Source: JBBRLG01 sp038231495
Lineage (GTDB): Bacteria > Planctomycetota > Planctomycetia > Gemmatales > Gemmataceae
Reading direction: 5' to 3'
Assembly (NCBI GenBank): GCA_038231495.1
Contig: JBBRLG010000522.1
Location: forward strand, 1 to 5,267
Length of the DNA: 5,267 nucleotides
Shown: positions 1 to 5,242 of the stretch, one piece after another
Position numbering within the stretch: the first letter of the stretch is position 1
Layout: each line of letters begins with the position of its first letter
Made by a program: the position numbers and the translations under genes
The notes under the pieces: model-generated
Databases searched by the model: none
What the model was told of the DNA's origin: nothing
What the model saw: the letters and a program-made list of their open reading frames with translations, nothing else

Positions 1-42
1 GGGGTGGAGTGGACGCCAGGACTGTTAAACTCAACCGTTCTT

Positions 43-72
43 ACCCCCCCCGCCCCCCCGTCGGAAGGGGGG
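43..72. repeat. Degenerate copy of the C-run/G-run palindromic repeat
   Basis: A run of eight C (44-51), one G, then seven C (53-59) is followed by GTCGGAA and six G (67-72). The second C run can pair with the G run to give a 6-bp all-GC stem with a 7-base loop. The layout resembles the left half and centre of the better-preserved elements at 2813-2854 and 3541-3582, but the second G run is missing or decayed (GAGAAG follows). It lies about 50 bases upstream of the VWA gene start. Read as protein in the VWA frame it gives the Pro-rich string TPPAPPSEGG, a reason not to extend that gene upstream. Membership of the same repeat family is an inference. Confidence 0.55.
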
Positions 73-89
73 AGAAGTTGCCGGTGTAC

Positions 90-103
90 GGTTACAAGTA
101 ACC
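90..103. promoter_or_regulatory. Small palindrome upstream of the VWA gene, possible operator
   Basis: GGTTAC-AA-GTAACC is a perfect 6-bp inverted repeat around a 2-base centre. It is AT-richer than its surroundings and lies 20 bases before the chosen ATG at 124. Position and symmetry would suit a dimeric regulator site or a small 5'-leader hairpin. No convincing -35/-10 pair was found beside it, so a regulatory role is a guess. Confidence 0.3.
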
Positions 104-111
104 TACCCCGC

Positions 112-117
112 GAAAGG
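112..117 (+). promoter_or_regulatory. Ribosome binding site deciding the VWA start
   Basis: GAAAGG stands 6 bases before the ATG at 124. The reading frame is open back to the window edge, but the upstream part encodes repeat sequence and the earlier ATG at 4 sits at the edge of the window. This site therefore supports 124 as the start. Confidence 0.5.
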
Positions 118-123
118 CTTCCC

Positions 124-1065
124 ATGTCGCAGTTGAAAAAGGTCGTCGAACCGTTCGGCGAGGTTAACGTCTACCCCGCGGACCACGGGCGGCAGCGCGT
201 CGTCGCCACGATCCTCATGGAACCGCACAAGGAAGGCGCGCAGACCGGCATCGCCCTGGACGGCTCGGCGTCGATGGCCGAACTGTACGGCGTCGTCCGG
301 CAGGAAACCGGCTTCCTCGCCTCGCTTTTCGGCACCCAGAAAAAAGGGCACAACGACATCACGCCGGTGGCCCAGAAACTGTGCGCCTACCTCGCCCGCA
401 AGATCGACGCGGACGGCGGCACCACCTGCATCTACTGGGCGACCGGCGAACACGGCAGCCAGATCGAGGTCATCGGCGACCTACGCGCGGAGGACGCCGA
501 GCGGCACGTCTTCGGGCCACCGCGACACTTCGGCACCGGCACGCTCTTGCTCCCCGCCGTGAAGTATTTCGTCGAGCGCTTCAAGGACGCTCCGTGGGGC
601 TTCTACGTTTTCATAACGGATGGCGAGTTGTACGACCTGGAAGCGGTCAAAAACTACAGCACCCAGCTGGCGCTCGCTGTCGCGGCCAAGCGGCGCAACC
701 CCCTCAAGTTCGTCCTCATCGGCGTCGGGCCAAGCGTCAACGAAAAACAGATGGAGGAACTGGACGATCTCGACACCGGCACGGAAATCGACTTGTGGGA
801 CCACAAGTTGGCTTCCGAGATGCGCGTCTTGCAGGAGATTTTCGCCGAGGTCGTGGACAAGAACGCCCGCATTGCCGACAAGGCCCGCATTCTCGATCCG
901 CAAGGCCAGGTCGTCAAGGACTTCGCCGACACCGGGCTAACCGGCTATTTGGAGTTTCTCATGCCCGCGGGTGCCGATTATTTCACCCTCGACGTGAACG
1001 GCAGCAAGATTCACCAGGGTTTATCCGACCACGCCCACGTGCCGCCGTCGGCATTGGTGAAATAA
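124..1065 (+). CDS. VWA-domain protein with MIDAS metal-binding motif
   Basis: A 313-residue protein with no signal peptide or membrane segment, so probably cytoplasmic. Residues about 40-240 look like a von Willebrand factor A fold. D46-x-S48-x-S50 (DGSAS, after a hydrophobic strand) is the MIDAS core. Thr138 or Thr140 in FGTGT and Asp166 in FITDGE fit the second and third MIDAS positions, so divalent metal binding is likely. Hydrophobic strands at about 160-165 and 196-201 fit the Rossmann-like core. Residues about 256-300 form a separate strand-rich tail that I do not recognise. VWA proteins of this kind usually act as metal-dependent protein-binding modules; the partner here is unknown. 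The start at 124 is chosen over upstream extension because GAAAGG precedes it and the extension would encode repeat sequence. It is the first gene of a probable three-gene run. Family call is firm, role unknown. Confidence 0.9.
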   Translation: MSQLKKVVEPFGEVNVYPADHGRQRVVATILMEPHKEGAQTGIALDGSASMAELYGVVRQETGFLASLFGTQKKGHNDITPVAQKLCAYLARKIDADGGTTCIYWATGEHGSQIEVIGDLRAEDAERHVFGPPRHFGTGTLLLPAVKYFVERFKDAPWGFYVFITDGELYDLEAVKNYSTQLALAVAAKRRNPLKFVLIGVGPSVNEKQMEELDDLDTGTEIDLWDHKLASEMRVLQEIFAEVVDKNARIADKARILDPQGQVVKDFADTGLTGYLEFLMPAGADYFTLDVNGSKIHQGLSDHAHVPPSALVK

Positions 1066-1109
1066 TAGTCCAGTCACGCTCCCGCGCCCGACCAACCAGG
1101 AGTTGCCTT

Positions 1110-1631
1110 ATGCCGAATCGTTTGGTTGCAATCGGTTTATGTGTTGTGGTACTCGCAACGCCGCAAGCGGCAAAGGCGGGTTGGTTTGGCCACCGCTGCC
1201 GACCTTGTTGTCCGCCGTCGGCCCCGTGCGTCGTTGTGACCGCCGACGACGCCAAGGCACCGGCCGCGGAGGACGCGATCAAGCAGGTGCTGAACGACCA
1301 GGTGGCGGCGTGGAACAAGGGCGACTTGAAAGGTTACATGCAGGGATACTGGAACTCCCCGGACCTGACGTTCTTCTCCGGCGGCAACAAGACGCAGGGC
1401 TGGCAAGCAACGCTGGACTTCTACACCAAGAAGTACCAGGGCGAAGGGAAGGAGATGGGCAAGTTGTCGTTCAGCGACATCGAGGTTACCCTCCTCGGAG
1501 CCGACCATGCCGTGGTCAAGGGTCGTTTTCTCGTCGAAATGAGTAAAACGAAGCTCACCGGCCTGTTCACCCTCGTCTTCAAGCGCACGGCGGACGGCTG
1601 GCGCATCGTTCACGATCATTCATCGGTTTGA
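1110..1631 (+). CDS. Secreted NTF2-like (DUF4440/SnoaL-type) protein
   Basis: A 173-residue protein. Residues 1-23 form a signal peptide: short basic N-terminus (Arg4), hydrophobic core LVAIGLCVVVLA and AKA before the likely cut at residue 23/24. The mature protein begins with GWFGHRC and a Cys cluster (C30, C33, C34, C40), then an Asp/Ala-rich linker. Residues about 54-173 match the NTF2-like cone fold of the DUF4440/YybH group: a helix with QVAAWNKGDLKGYM, a second helix WQATLDFYTKKY, then strands ending in TLVFKRTADGWRIVHDHSS, a typical family ending. Members may bind small ligands or act as enzymes; nothing here decides which, and the Cys cluster is outside the domain. AGGAG at 1098-1102, 7 bases before the ATG, sets the start. 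It follows the VWA stop by 44 bases and the next start is 13 bases after its stop, so co-transcription is likely. Confidence 0.88.
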   Translation: MPNRLVAIGLCVVVLATPQAAKAGWFGHRCRPCCPPSAPCVVVTADDAKAPAAEDAIKQVLNDQVAAWNKGDLKGYMQGYWNSPDLTFFSGGNKTQGWQATLDFYTKKYQGEGKEMGKLSFSDIEVTLLGADHAVVKGRFLVEMSKTKLTGLFTLVFKRTADGWRIVHDHSSV

Positions 1632-1644
1632 ACGGGGTTCGGTT

Positions 1645-2847
1645 TTGTCGCGCACGCAAAAGGACTGGCCCGCGCCGCACCCGCTGCTTACCGGCCTGGC
1701 ACTCGCAGCCCTCGGCGCGCTTTGTGCGGCCCCGTTGTTGCTGGAAAGCACGTCGTTTGTTGACCTCGTGCCCTATGCGGAATCCTGGCAAACAGGTTTG
1801 GCGTGCGGCGTCGTGCTGCTCGCCATGCTCCTCGTCGTCGGCGTCCGCACCTGGTTGGACCGAGAGGCCGAACCGCACGCGCCGGCCCTGAACGTGTTGT
1901 TCGTCGCGCTGGCAATCGATTTAACCTGGATGCACTGGCGGCTCGTCGATAGCGTGCCGCTGGCGGCCGACTGGCAAGACGACCTGTACCGGCGCCTGTT
2001 CCAGCACGCCTACGACGCCCCGCACCAGTATCGCCCCTTGCCCTACGGCTTCGTGCGCTCTCTCGAACGACTGACCCACCAATACTTCTTTTCCTGCCTG
2101 GCGTACCGGGCGTTTTTCACCTACTGGTTCGTGTGGGCCTGGTATCGGCTCGCGCGCACGGTCCACGAACCAGGCCGCGCGGTCCTGACGCTGTCTCCTC
2201 TTATTATCCTTTATCCGATCTCTATATTCTACTACTTGGGACAACTCACGGACCCGGTGAGCCACGCCCTCATGATATTCGGACTGGTGTGCGTGCTGGA
2301 GGATCGACCGTTCGCGCTCGCGGGGGCGCTGGCCCTCGGCGTCGTGGCGAAGGAAACGGCCGTCCTCCTGGTGCCGGTGTACCTCGCGTGCCACTGTCGG
2401 CAAGGCCGTAAGGCGCTGTTCACGACGGCGGCATTAGGATTGGTGGCAGTCGCCGCCTTCCTTGCCGCGCGGTTGCCGCTGGGCTGGCGGCTCGGCGAGC
2501 GCACGGTGAACGGTGCCGGCCTCATGCTCGGCACGAATCTCGGCATCGGCCAGCCGATTGCCGGCACGGCCGTACCGCTGTGGATGAACTACCTGCATCC
2601 GGTCCTTTTCGTCGGCCTATTCTTGCCGTTTATCGCGTGGAACTGGCGGCGGAGTGACGGGCGTTTGCGCGTGCTGTTTGCGACGCTGACGCCGCTCTTG
2701 TTGTTGAGCAATTTGTGCTTCGGCTGGCTGTACGAGTCGCGGAACTATGTGCCGTTGTTGCCCGTGTTGACGACGCTGGCGCTGCCGAGCCGACGCGCGG
2801 ACCGACGGGCCGACCCCCCCTTCCCCCCCTTCGCAAGGGGGGGCTAG
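1645..2847 (+). CDS. Multi-pass membrane protein, possible GT-C type glycosyltransferase
   Basis: A 400-residue, strongly hydrophobic protein with roughly nine to eleven membrane segments (about 14-33, 52-67, 82-97, 148-167, 181-199, 205-235, 240-250, 258-275, 317-333, 342-358, 369-380). A periplasmic-type stretch at about 100-145 contains QYRPLPYGF. Further polar motifs are QLTDP (200-204), GVVAKETA (232-239) and YESRNYVPLLP (363-373). This pattern recalls lipid-linked-sugar glycosyltransferases of the GT-C superfamily and related integral membrane proteins, but I cannot name a family or a catalytic Asp with certainty. The start is a TTG at 1645 with GGGG at 1634-1637; the next in-frame ATG is at residue 61, after the first membrane segment, so the TTG fits better. 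The last ten residues (PPFPPFARGG) and the stop come from a palindromic repeat, so the ancestral C-terminus may have been different. It converges with the rhomboid gene, overlapping by 4 bases. Confidence 0.8.
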   Translation: MSRTQKDWPAPHPLLTGLALAALGALCAAPLLLESTSFVDLVPYAESWQTGLACGVVLLAMLLVVGVRTWLDREAEPHAPALNVLFVALAIDLTWMHWRLVDSVPLAADWQDDLYRRLFQHAYDAPHQYRPLPYGFVRSLERLTHQYFFSCLAYRAFFTYWFVWAWYRLARTVHEPGRAVLTLSPLIILYPISIFYYLGQLTDPVSHALMIFGLVCVLEDRPFALAGALALGVVAKETAVLLVPVYLACHCRQGRKALFTTAALGLVAVAAFLAARLPLGWRLGERTVNGAGLMLGTNLGIGQPIAGTAVPLWMNYLHPVLFVGLFLPFIAWNWRRSDGRLRVLFATLTPLLLLSNLCFGWLYESRNYVPLLPVLTTLALPSRRADRRADPPFPPFARGG

Positions 2848-2854
2848 GGGGGGT
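2813..2854. repeat. 42-bp palindromic C7/G7 element at the convergent gene ends
   Basis: Two C7 runs (2814-2820, 2823-2829) split by TT, a centre of TTCGCAA (2830-2836), then two G7 runs (2837-2843, 2847-2853) split by CTA. The halves pair to give a very stable hairpin of about 16 GC pairs, plus inner TT/AA pairs, around a 3-base CGC loop, with a small internal mismatch. It matches the reverse complement of 3541-3582 at 40 of 42 positions. The CTAG at 2844-2847 holds the TAG stop of the + strand membrane protein and the TAG stop of the - strand rhomboid gene. The hairpin could also act as a bidirectional transcription barrier, although no T-tract follows on either side, so intrinsic termination is uncertain. 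Confidence 0.9.
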
Positions 2855-3797
2855 GGCGGACGGCGTGTAAGAGGGAGGTCGCGTAACCAGCCAACAGGCC
2901 GACGAACAGGCCGATGCCGTGAGCCACGTTGGCGACCGGCCCCATCGCTTCGGGAAGGAGGATGCAGGCGAACAGCCAGCCGACCATGAGGATCACGGTG
3001 CCGGGCGTCAGGACAAAACCCAACTCCGGCTCCCGGCGTGCCACGATCCAGACGTAGCCGAAGAGGCCGTACAGCACGCCGGACATGCCGCCGAACTTGC
3101 CGCCCGCCGCGACGGTAAAGCCCGTGCCGTAGCTCCAACCCGCGTCGCCGAGGTAGAACTGCGCGAGGTTCGAGAAGAGCGCGACGACCAGCACCAACAA
3201 CAAGTAGCGGACCGGGCCGCGCCGCTGTTCGACTTGCCGGCCGAGGTCGAACAGCACGAGCAGGTTAAAGAGCAGGTGCGGGAAGAAACTGAAATGCACG
3301 AAGATCGGTGAAAAGAGCCGCCACAATTCGCCGCGGCGGACGTGTTCGAGAGTCGTGTCGCCGTCCGGGGCAATCTGCATGGATTGCACGACCGCACTGC
3401 TCCCCTCGCCGAAGTTGGACCCGATGAACACGGCCATGCAACCCGCCCCGAGCAGCAAGGTCACGACTCGCCGCAACACCGACAGGTCAAGCGGCGGCGA
3501 CTCCGACGGTTCGCGCAACGCCTCATCGCGCGGTTCCGGCACCCCCCCCAGCCCCCCCTTGCGAAGGGGGGGGAGGGGGGGTTGCGGCGGCGCGGCGTTC
3601 GCGAAGCGCGGGTCTTCGGGGTTGCTCAGGAATTGTTCCAGTTCAATTTTCGCCTGCTGGACGCGGTCTTCGTCGAAAACCCAGAGCGCCCAACCTTGCG
3701 TCTGATGGTCCAGGCGCGCGTCGATGCTGAGCGACGTGAGGTAGTCGGCAAAGGTGCGGGCCGCGTGGGCGTCGGGAACCATTCCAATTTGTCGCAT
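2844..3797 (-). CDS. Rhomboid intramembrane serine protease with GlpG-type N-terminal domain
   Basis: A 317-residue protein that cleaves membrane-protein substrates inside the bilayer. Residues 1-65 resemble the cytoplasmic GlpG N-domain (FADYLTSLSIDARL, ALWVFDEDRVQQAKIEL, SNPEDPRF). Residues about 70-105 are a Pro/Gly/charged linker, part of which (about 72-86) is encoded by a palindromic repeat. The rhomboid core has about six membrane segments. Key residues are visible: ELWRLFSPIFVH (157-168), H168, H174 and N178 (H-x3-N as in GlpG), catalytic Ser239 in GMSG (237-240) and catalytic His293 in AHGIG (292-296). The Ser-His spacing of 54 is close to the 53 of E. coli GlpG. The loop before GMSG is longer than in GlpG. 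GAGAAGG lies 5 bases before the ATG at 3797, favouring it over the GTG at 3803. The C-terminus (RHPP) and stop lie in the repeat shared with the convergent membrane gene. The likely substrate is unknown. Confidence 0.95.
   Translation of the reverse strand: MRQIGMVPDAHAARTFADYLTSLSIDARLDHQTQGWALWVFDEDRVQQAKIELEQFLSNPEDPRFANAAPPQPPLPPLRKGGLGGVPEPRDEALREPSESPPLDLSVLRRVVTLLLGAGCMAVFIGSNFGEGSSAVVQSMQIAPDGDTTLEHVRRGELWRLFSPIFVHFSFFPHLLFNLLVLFDLGRQVEQRRGPVRYLLLVLVVALFSNLAQFYLGDAGWSYGTGFTVAAGGKFGGMSGVLYGLFGYVWIVARREPELGFVLTPGTVILMVGWLFACILLPEAMGPVANVAHGIGLFVGLLAGYATSLLHAVRHPP
3541..3582. repeat. 42-bp palindromic element inside the rhomboid coding sequence
   Basis: The + strand shows C8, AG, C7, TTGCGAA, G8, A, G7, T. 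Its reverse complement aligns without gaps to 2813-2854 and differs at only two positions, so it is the same element in the opposite orientation. At 42 bp (14 codons) it keeps the rhomboid frame open and encodes QPPLPPLRKGGLGGV, between the N-terminal domain and the first membrane segment. Such a low-complexity linker is a permissive place for an insertion. Insertion rather than local amplification is an inference; no clear target-site duplication was identified by eye. Confidence 0.88.
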
Positions 3798-3802
3798 CGG
3801 CA

Positions 3803-3809
3803 CCTTCTC
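3803..3809 (-). promoter_or_regulatory. Ribosome binding site deciding the rhomboid start
   Basis: On the - strand GAGAAGG is followed by TGCCG and then the ATG at 3797. The GTG at 3803, two codons earlier, overlaps this site and has no room for its own, so ATG 3797 is the better start. Confidence 0.6.
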
Positions 3810-3820
3810 GCCAGCCAGGT

Positions 3821-3900
3821 TGAACCCGCAGTCGTAGCCGCAAGCGGCTCGCTTGCCGGCTGAAACCGCAGTCGTAGCCGCAAGCGGCTCGCCTGCCGGC
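3821..3900. repeat. Tandem duplication, two 40-bp units
   Basis: Units 3821-3860 and 3861-3900 agree at 38 of 40 positions (differences at the fifth base and in GCTTGCC versus GCCTGCC). Each unit carries GTAGCCGCAAGCGG followed by CTCGCYTGCCGGC. The sequence after unit 2 (TAAACCCGCG) resembles the first ten bases of a unit, so the array may have had a third start. It begins 23 bases upstream of the rhomboid ATG, which leaves little unique DNA for a promoter directly before that gene. Confidence 0.9.
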
Positions 3901-3942
3901 TAAACCCGCGTGGCCGCCGGCAAGCGGGCCGCTTGCGGCTAC
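3874..3942. repeat. Long palindromic repeat, 27-base arms and 15-base loop
   Basis: The left arm 3874-3900 begins GTAGCCGCAAGCGG and ends TGCCGGC; the right arm 3916-3942 begins GCCGGC and ends CCGCTTGCGGCTAC. The arms pair at 25 of 27 positions around a 15-base loop (3901-3915). The left arm is also part of the second tandem unit. The same architecture, with the same outer 14 bases on each side, recurs at 5157-5225. This is typical of REP-like dispersed palindromes in planctomycete genomes. It may act as a terminator-like or mRNA-stabilising structure between the LRR and rhomboid genes, but that is not shown. Confidence 0.88.
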
Positions 3943-3958
3943 GGGCGCGTCCGTAACA

Positions 3959-3982
3959 TTAAGGACCGGCCGGGTAGTCCTA
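3959..3982 (-). terminator. Weak stem-loop downstream of the LRR gene
   Basis: On the - strand CTTAGGAC and GTCCTTAA can form a short stem (AGGAC/GTCCT core, extended by TTA with one bulge) around a 10-base GC-rich loop, about 45 bases after the LRR stop. There is no following T-tract, so termination activity is doubtful. Confidence 0.2.
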
Positions 3983-4025
3983 AGAATACGCCGCCGCGGC
4001 CCGGAAGCAACGACCGGCTTTGCCC

Positions 4026-4973
4026 TCAATCGAATACGACCTTGGGTAACGCACTTTTCAGCTCCGCTTTACCCTTGTCCGTAACCTTGGTGCCGCGCAG
4101 GTCCAGGCGGGTCAGTTCTTTCAGACCTTTGAGGTTCTCGACCCCCGCGTCGGTCACGCCGGTCAGGTCGTTGAGGTGCAGCGTTTGCAGTTTTCCAAGG
4201 CCGGCCAGAGCTTTCAGCCCGTCGTCGCTTACCTTCGTCCCGCGCAGGTCCAGGTCCATCAGTTGGGTCATCGCCCCAAGCGCGGTCAGGCCGCCGTTGC
4301 CCACCGTGGTGGAAGCCAGGGACAGGTGCGTCAGTGCCTTACAGCCCTTGAGGTTGACCAGCCCCGCGTCGCCGATTGCGGTGTCGTTGAGGAACAGCGT
4401 GTCTAGCTGCGGCACGGCTTGCAACGCCGCGAGGGCGGCATCGTTCAGGGTCAGTTTGACCAGGGACAGCACGCGGAGCTTGGCAAACCCTTTCAGTTGG
4501 TCGAGGCCCGCGCCCGTTATCTTGGTTTCACTGAGCACGAGTTTTTCGAGGGGCAGGTCCTTGAGCTGCGCCAGGCCGGCGTCATCGATTTTGGTGTTGT
4601 ACAGGTCCAACTCTTTCAGGTGCGGGAACGATTTAAGAATGGCCAGATCACTGTCCTTGACCTCGGTGGCACCCAGGTTCACGGTAACGACGGGGTTGCC
4701 GGGCAGCTTGTCGTCGGTCGTAATCTTGCCGCGCAGTTTCACGATTTCCGCCTTGGCCATGGTCTCGGCCTCGGCGCGCTGTTGCTGTGATTTATCCGCC
4801 GTCGCCGCGGTGCCGTCTTTCGGGGAAGCGTCCTTCTCCTTCTTCACAGTCGAGTCGGTCGTCCGGGCCGGGGTGGAGGGAGTCCTTGGCGTTGAGCCTG
4901 TGGTAACCACCGTCCCGCCGCCACACCCGGCAGCCAACAACCCGACGACGCACAGCGACAGAGGCAATTTCAT
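4026..4973 (-). CDS. Leucine-rich-repeat lipoprotein
   Basis: A 315-residue lipoprotein. Residues 1-16 are a signal peptide ending LLAAG before Cys17, the expected lipidation site. A Thr/Pro/Lys-rich spacer (about 18-62) and a charged helix (about 63-82, QQQRAEAETMAKAEIVKLRG) lead to a leucine-rich-repeat domain from about 95 to 311. It holds about nine repeats of roughly 24 residues, such as LKELDLYNTKIDDAGLAQL and LTRLDLRGTKVTDKGKAEL. One repeat (LSLVKLTLNDAAL) lacks the usual T-K-[IV] turn and one (LHLNDLTGVTDAGV) has an extra residue. No catalytic domain is present, so a protein-binding role at the membrane surface is inferred. The ATG at 4973 has GGAG 6 bases upstream (4980-4983 on the - strand). 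It is upstream of, and in the same direction as, the rhomboid gene, 228 bases away across a repeat cluster. Many such LRR proteins are found in planctomycetes; their partners are mostly unknown. Confidence 0.93.
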   Translation of the reverse strand: MKLPLSLCVVGLLAAGCGGGTVVTTGSTPRTPSTPARTTDSTVKKEKDASPKDGTAATADKSQQQRAEAETMAKAEIVKLRGKITTDDKLPGNPVVTVNLGATEVKDSDLAILKSFPHLKELDLYNTKIDDAGLAQLKDLPLEKLVLSETKITGAGLDQLKGFAKLRVLSLVKLTLNDAALAALQAVPQLDTLFLNDTAIGDAGLVNLKGCKALTHLSLASTTVGNGGLTALGAMTQLMDLDLRGTKVSDDGLKALAGLGKLQTLHLNDLTGVTDAGVENLKGLKELTRLDLRGTKVTDKGKAELKSALPKVVFD

Positions 4974-5156
4974 GAGGGTCTCCGTTCGGCGATTGATCGC
5001 GCAGTCCTTATGTTCATCTTAGCGGGCCTGGGAAGTCCGTGCGAGTGTCGGCGTCCGGGTTTGTTACGACGGCCAGGAAATAGTGGACAGCGGCGCTCCA
5101 GGGCGGTAAAGATCAGGGACCGTTCGCCGGCGCGGCGGACGGCCGGCGATTGACCC

Positions 5157-5225
5157 GTAGCCGCAAGCGGCTCGCTTGCTGGCTTCTGCGCGGGCTCCGC
5201 CAGCCAGCGTGCCGCTTGCGGCTAC
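5157..5225. repeat. Second long palindromic repeat, 27-base arms and 15-base loop
   Basis: The left arm 5157-5183 begins GTAGCCGCAAGCGG; the right arm 5199-5225 ends CCGCTTGCGGCTAC. The arms pair at 25 of 27 positions around a 15-base loop (5184-5198), the same dimensions as 3874-3942. The outer 14-base ends are identical in the two elements while the loops differ, so it is a dispersed family with conserved ends. It occupies the intergenic region 4974-5242, between the divergent LRR gene and the gene starting at 5243, and ends 17 bases before that start. The rest of that gap (4974-5156) holds no gene I can support. Confidence 0.88.
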
Positions 5226-5242
5226 GACAGAGGGGGGTTCCC

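Noticed and set aside
4..123. Upstream extension of the VWA gene to an ATG at 4
   Set aside because: It would add 40 residues of Pro-rich, repeat-encoded sequence with no family resemblance, while ATG 124 has a ribosome binding site and gives a sensible start for the domain.
381..1109. Open frame running into the NTF2-like gene from upstream
   Set aside because: It overlaps the VWA gene in another frame, is Arg/Pro-rich as expected for a shadow in GC-rich DNA, and would bury the clear signal peptide at 1110.
1137..1619. Minus-strand frame opposite the NTF2-like gene
   Set aside because: No ribosome binding site or recognisable domain; it is the antisense shadow of a well-supported gene.
3821..3942. 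CRISPR-like repeats
   Set aside because: The two 40-bp units are directly adjacent with no spacers, the third element is inverted, and no cas genes are in the window.
3910..5022. Long + strand frame opposite the LRR gene
   Set aside because: Low-complexity Ser/Arg-rich product with no recognisable domain; the - strand frame has a lipobox and regular leucine-rich repeats.
4974..5040. Possible -10 box (TAAGAT on the - strand near 5018) for the LRR gene
   Set aside because: Only four of six bases match, no -35 at proper spacing was found, and planctomycete promoters are not well predicted by this consensus.
5125..5148. CGCCGGC/GCCGGCG stem-loop between the LRR gene and the last gene
   Set aside because: A 7-bp GC-only stem is expected by chance in such GC-rich intergenic DNA, and nothing else supports a role.
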